This document shows positions 13,569 to 15,869 of a stretch of DNA of 15,869 nucleotides, piece after piece (position 1 is the first letter of the stretch; the number at the start of each line of letters is the position of its first letter). Source of the DNA: Desulfarculus sp. (GTDB taxonomy: Bacteria > Desulfobacterota > Desulfarculia > Desulfarculales > Desulfarculaceae). The DNA lies in NCBI GenBank assembly GCA_020216625.1, contig JAIUYB010000004.1:1-15869 (forward strand), given 5' to 3'. A model generated the notes under the pieces. It ran no database searches. It had not been told where the DNA came from and saw only the letters and a list, made by a program, of their open reading frames with translations. The position numbers were made by a program, and so were the translations under genes.

Positions 13569-14225
13569 TCAGCCGGACACAGGCTGGCGCGAGAGTGTGT
13601 CAATCAGGCCACAGTCCCTGGCCCGAACCTCGGCCTCGGCCAGATCCTCGGGCCGGTTGAGGTTCAGGAAACTCAGCCCCTCGGGGTCCAGCGTCCGCAC
13701 CTCCTCCGGGTCCAGGGTGGCCAGGCGCACCGTCTCCACCAGGCGGCGGATCCGGGTCTCGCCCTGGGCCAGCAGGCGTTGGGCCGGGGGCAGGCAGGCC
13801 CGGGAGTAATAGGCCAGCAGGTACTCGGGCCAGCCCTGGGGTCCGATGGGGGCCAGGACCTGGGGCGGCCGGGGCTGGGCCTGGGCTTGGGCCAGGCGGC
13901 GCAACAGGGCCGGCCGGGCCAGGGGCAGGTCCACCGCCAGCAACAGCACCCCCTGGGCGTCGGTGTCCAGCAAGGCGGTGACCAGGGCCGCCAGGGGGCC
14001 CTGGCCCGGCCAACGGTCGGTGATGATGGTCCGGGGCAGGTCGGCCATCTCCGCCGCGTCGGCGGCCAGCACCACCACTTGGTCGCAGGCTTGGTCCAGG
14101 GCGTCCAGGGACCATTCGATCAGCGGCCGTCCGCCCAGGGTCCGCCAGGGCTTGCCCCCGCCCATGCGCCGTCCCGGACCCCCGGCCAACAGCACCCCCA
14201 CCAGGCCGGCCGGGGCCGGGCTCAC
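13569..14225 (-). CDS. mobA: Molybdenum cofactor guanylyltransferase
   Basis: This 218-residue cytoplasmic enzyme attaches GMP to molybdopterin to form the guanine dinucleotide cofactor used by formate dehydrogenases and related oxidoreductases. The N-terminal nucleotide-binding motif L-A-G-G-P-G-R-R-M-G-G-G-K-P (13-26), the G-P-L-A-A-L segment (76-81), the metal-binding Asp in A-V-D-L-P-L (97-102) and N-L-N-R-P-E-D-L (188-195) are those of MobA. I chose a GTG start at 14225 because it gives the family's N-terminus and overlaps the upstream merR stop codon (GTGA). The frame stays open farther upstream, but that part is only antiphase to merR. It is slightly longer than the 194-residue E. coli MobA because of a short C-terminal extension. 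Confidence 0.9.
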   Translation of the reverse strand: MSPAPAGLVGVLLAGGPGRRMGGGKPWRTLGGRPLIEWSLDALDQACDQVVVLAADAAEMADLPRTIITDRWPGQGPLAALVTALLDTDAQGVLLLAVDLPLARPALLRRLAQAQAQPRPPQVLAPIGPQGWPEYLLAYYSRACLPPAQRLLAQGETRIRRLVETVRLATLDPEEVRTLDPEGLSFLNLNRPEDLAEAEVRARDCGLIDTLSRQPVSG

Positions 14226-14644
14226 TCCCGGACCTCCATCGGACCCCGGCCGCTGGATTCCAGGATGCGCATCCGTTCCTGACCCTTGGCCAGCCAGACC
14301 GCGCAGTGCTCGCAGGGGCCGGCGCAGAGGGTCTCGGCCTGGTTGCGAATCTCGTAACAGGGGCGATGGGGTTCCTGGAAGGCGGCGCAGCTCTGCCGTT
14401 GCAAACAGGCGAAGATGTTCCAACAAGGGGCCAGGACCAAGAGGTTGCGCAGGCAGGCCAGGGTGAAGCCATGCTCGTGGATGAGTTGGGTGATGCGCCG
14501 GATCTGGGCCACCTCGAACTCGGAATAGAGGCGGTTGTTGGTGCGCGGCTCGCGCCGGGGGCGGATGAAGCCCTCCTTCTCGTATTCCCGGATGCGCTTT
14601 TGTGAGAGGTCCACGGTGCGGGAGACATCGTTGATCAGGTACAT
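14222..14644 (-). CDS. MerR-family regulator with C-terminal cysteine cluster
   Basis: The 140-residue protein has a MerR-type winged helix at about residues 1-70, with V-D-L-S-Q-K-R-I-R-E-Y-E-K-E-G-F-I (11-27) and N-N-R-L-Y (36-40). The C-terminal half has eight cysteines: C64, C74, C80, C86, C96, C107, C111 and C114. C74 is followed by W and C96 by Y-E, and the set ends with C-x3-C-x2-C. This looks like a metal or iron-sulfur binding sensor, not the classical mercury or SoxR pattern. The ATG at 14644 lies behind GGGGAG and begins at the normal MerR N-terminus. Its stop overlaps the mobA start by four bases. It probably regulates its own operon and perhaps molybdoenzyme genes, which is inference. 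Confidence 0.85.
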   Translation of the reverse strand: MYLINDVSRTVDLSQKRIREYEKEGFIRPRREPRTNNRLYSEFEVAQIRRITQLIHEHGFTLACLRNLLVLAPCWNIFACLQRQSCAAFQEPHRPCYEIRNQAETLCAGPCEHCAVWLAKGQERMRILESSGRGPMEVRE

Positions 14645-14874
14645 GGGGCTCCCCGGCGTTGACGGTTCTATACGCAATTAGGTGCAAGCTGGCCGTTGAT
14701 AGCACATCCTCGGGGGCTTGGCAAGCCTCCGGACACCCTGGCGCCGCCGACCCTCGCGCTGGGCCTTGCCCCCGACCACCCCCGGAGGTTATCCTGGGCC
14801 AACCTTAACGGCCACGCCACACACCGGCGGGGGCGGCCGCCGCACCCAGAGCCAGCCCCCGGAAAGGGAGACCC
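14645..14874. other. Divergent intergenic region between merR-mobA and the TPR gene
   Basis: No gene is visible in these 230 bp. The half nearest merR (14655-14705) is AT-richer and should hold the promoters; TATAGA at 14667-14672 on the minus strand is a possible -10 box without a convincing -35. I found no clear MerR-type dyad. Confidence 0.4.
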
Positions 14875-15618
14875 ATGGCACCGAGACGCTTGCTCCCCCT
14901 GGTCCTGGTCCTGCTCCTGTCGGCCTGTCCGGCGCCGCCGGTTTCCGCGGCCGACGACCTGCTGGCCCAGGCCAACGCCGCCTACGCCCAGCGGGGCGAT
15001 CTGGCCCAGGCCCAGCGCGCGGCCGATCTCTACGCCCAGGCCCTGGCCGCCAATCCCAAGAGCGAGGAGGCGGCCTACCGCCTGGCCATGGCCTGGTTCT
15101 GGCTGGGCACGAACGCCCCGGAGGGCAAGGACCTGGAGCCCTTCGAGAAGTCGGTCAACGCCGCCAAAAAGGCCGTGGAGATCAACCCCGACTCCCTGCC
15201 TGGCCACTACTGGCTGGGGGTGGCCTATGGGGTCTACGGCAAGGCCAAGGGCATCATGAAGAGCCTGTCCCTGGTGGATCCCATCAAGGAGGAGATGAAC
15301 TGGGTGCTCGCCAGGGATCCCAACTACGAGAAGGGCGGCCCCCAGCGGGTTCTGGGCCGGCTCTACTTCAAGCTGCCGGGGCTGTTTGGCGGCGACACCG
15401 AAAAGGCCATCGCCAACCTCAAGCAGGCGGTACAACTGGGCCCCGACCGCTGGATCAACCATCTCTACCTGGCCGAGGTCTATCTGAAGGAGGGCGAGAA
15501 GGCCCAGGCGGCGACCTTGCTGAAAAAGATCATCGCCGGACCGCCGGAGCCTGGATTCGAGCCGGAATACAAACTGTGGAAGGCCGAGGCCGAGAAGCTT
15601 TTGAAGGAGAGCCATTAG
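14875..15618 (+). CDS. TPR-repeat lipoprotein (TatT-like)
   Basis: The 247-residue protein starts with R4-R5, a hydrophobic stretch and a lipobox L-L-S-A-C with C18; cleavage after V-S-A at residue 25 is an alternative. The mature part is made of helical hairpins with TPR character at about 27-60, 64-104, 107-150 and 165-235. Clear repeat signatures are A-A-D-L-Y-A-Q-A-L-A-A-N-P (48-60), A-V-E-I-N-P-D-S (100-107) and the late A-I-A-N-L-K-Q-A-V-Q-L-G-P block. The L-P-G-L-F-G-G-D segment resembles TatT-type periplasmic TPR proteins of TRAP-associated systems, but no TRAP transporter genes are nearby. The ATG is preceded by GGGAG. It probably acts as a periplasmic scaffold attached to the outer membrane. 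Confidence 0.82.
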   Translation: MAPRRLLPLVLVLLLSACPAPPVSAADDLLAQANAAYAQRGDLAQAQRAADLYAQALAANPKSEEAAYRLAMAWFWLGTNAPEGKDLEPFEKSVNAAKKAVEINPDSLPGHYWLGVAYGVYGKAKGIMKSLSLVDPIKEEMNWVLARDPNYEKGGPQRVLGRLYFKLPGLFGGDTEKAIANLKQAVQLGPDRWINHLYLAEVYLKEGEKAQAATLLKKIIAGPPEPGFEPEYKLWKAEAEKLLKESH

Positions 15619-15634
15619 CCAGACCGCGATAGCC

Positions 15635-15643
15635 TGATAGAAT
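15635..15643 (+). promoter_or_regulatory. Possible extended -10 promoter for argJ
   Basis: TGA followed by TAGAAT (15638-15643) forms an extended -10 box; the -35 region (TTAGCC at 15615-15620, 17-bp spacer) is poor. It lies between the TPR gene stop and the hairpins of the argJ leader. Confidence 0.35.
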
Positions 15644-15646
15644 AAC

Positions 15647-15717
15647 CTCCCGTTGGGTCGGTCCCGGCCCGACGGGAGACTCGCCGCCGACCCCCGCTCC
15701 CACCCGGACGGGGGTCG
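15647..15717 (+). other. Two tandem hairpins in the argJ leader
   Basis: An 11-bp stem with one G-U pair (15647-15657 with 15668-15678) is followed by a perfect 9-bp stem (15688-15696 with 15709-15717). Neither is followed by a U-run. They could end transcription of the TPR gene inefficiently or shape the 5' end of the argJ message. Confidence 0.4.
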
Positions 15718-15750
15718 CCGCCGCCAGGAGCCGCGAAAAGGAGCGCCGCG

Positions 15751-15869
15751 ATGGATGCCTTGCCGTCCCTGGGCCAGGGCCCGCTCAAGACCCCCAGCCT
15801 GATCGAGACCCCGGTGGCCGGCTTCCGGGCCGGCGCGGCCGCCGCCGGCCTGCGCAAGGACGGCCGCAT
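15751..15869 (+). CDS. argJ: ArgJ (ornithine acetyltransferase), N-terminal part, cut by window edge
   Basis: An ATG at 15751 with AAAGGAG seven bases upstream opens a frame that runs to the window edge (39 complete codons). The segment V-A-G-F-R-A-G-A-A-A-A-G-L-R-K-D-G-R (residues 22-39) matches the conserved N-terminus of ArgJ, where a G-F-R-A-x-G-x-x-A-G-x-K stretch is typical. ArgJ transfers acetyl from N-acetylornithine to glutamate in arginine synthesis and in some bacteria also makes N-acetylglutamate from acetyl-CoA. Only about one tenth of the protein is visible, so mono- or bifunctionality cannot be judged. Confidence 0.8.
   Translation, partial: MDALPSLGQGPLKTPSLIETPVAGFRAGAAAAGLRKDGR

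Noticed and set aside
14226..14705. N-terminal extension of mobA as a fused 378-residue protein
   Set aside because: The upstream part is the antiphase frame of the MerR gene, with Pro/Arg/His-rich low-complexity sequence. The GTG at 14225 gives a normal MobA start.

Overview
The window is a GC-rich (roughly two thirds G+C by eye), gene-dense piece of chromosome from a Gram-negative bacterium. LpxC (lipid A synthesis), three proteins with lipoprotein or export-type signals, a PseG-type sugar nucleotide hydrolase and an NtrY-type kinase all point to a diderm. The combination of DUF4212/VC_2705-type and DUF485/ActP-type symporters, tandem universal stress proteins, MobA and a cysteine-rich MerR protein suggests a Desulfobacterota (deltaproteobacterial) anaerobe. 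That placement is inference, not proof. I see no rRNA, tRNA, CRISPR array, insertion sequence or prophage.

Layout. 1-598 (-): 5' part of a pseG-like gene with a good sigma70-type promoter at 710-738. 754-1440 (-): a lipoprotein with a probable GTG start, preceded by an AT-rich patch holding two dyads (1531-1585). 1648-4389 (-): DUF4212 small subunit, large SSS symporter, then a small multi-pass membrane protein, read in that order. 4692-6569 (-): DUF485 (YjcH-like) protein and ActP-like SSS symporter, ended by a strong terminator (4610-4637). 6570-6985: long leader without a gene. 6986-7671 (-): PF04020-type membrane protein and a small helical protein with overlapping stop and start codons. 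7806-9975 (+): coiled-coil protein, tandem USP and metallo-beta-lactamase-fold hydrolase, with a promoter at 7716-7744. 10038-12293 (-): NtrY-like kinase. 12459-13394 (-): lpxC with its own terminator. 13569-14644 (-): MerR-Cys regulator and MobA, coupled by a GTGA overlap. 14875-15618 (+): TPR lipoprotein. 15751-15869 (+): start of argJ.

How it fits together. The centre of the window is a pair of sodium:organic-acid symporter operons, each made of a small membrane partner plus a 13-TM-class SSS permease, probably for short-chain carboxylates such as acetate. The most interesting non-coding signal is a 45-46 bp element that occurs upstream of both operons in the same orientation (4523-4568 and 6751-6795). 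It has identical blocks, an imperfect dyad and compensating changes, so the two transporters are probably under one regulator. The second signal is the MerR protein with eight cysteines that is translationally coupled to molybdenum-cofactor guanylyltransferase. The remaining genes look like ordinary chromosomal housekeeping and stress functions.
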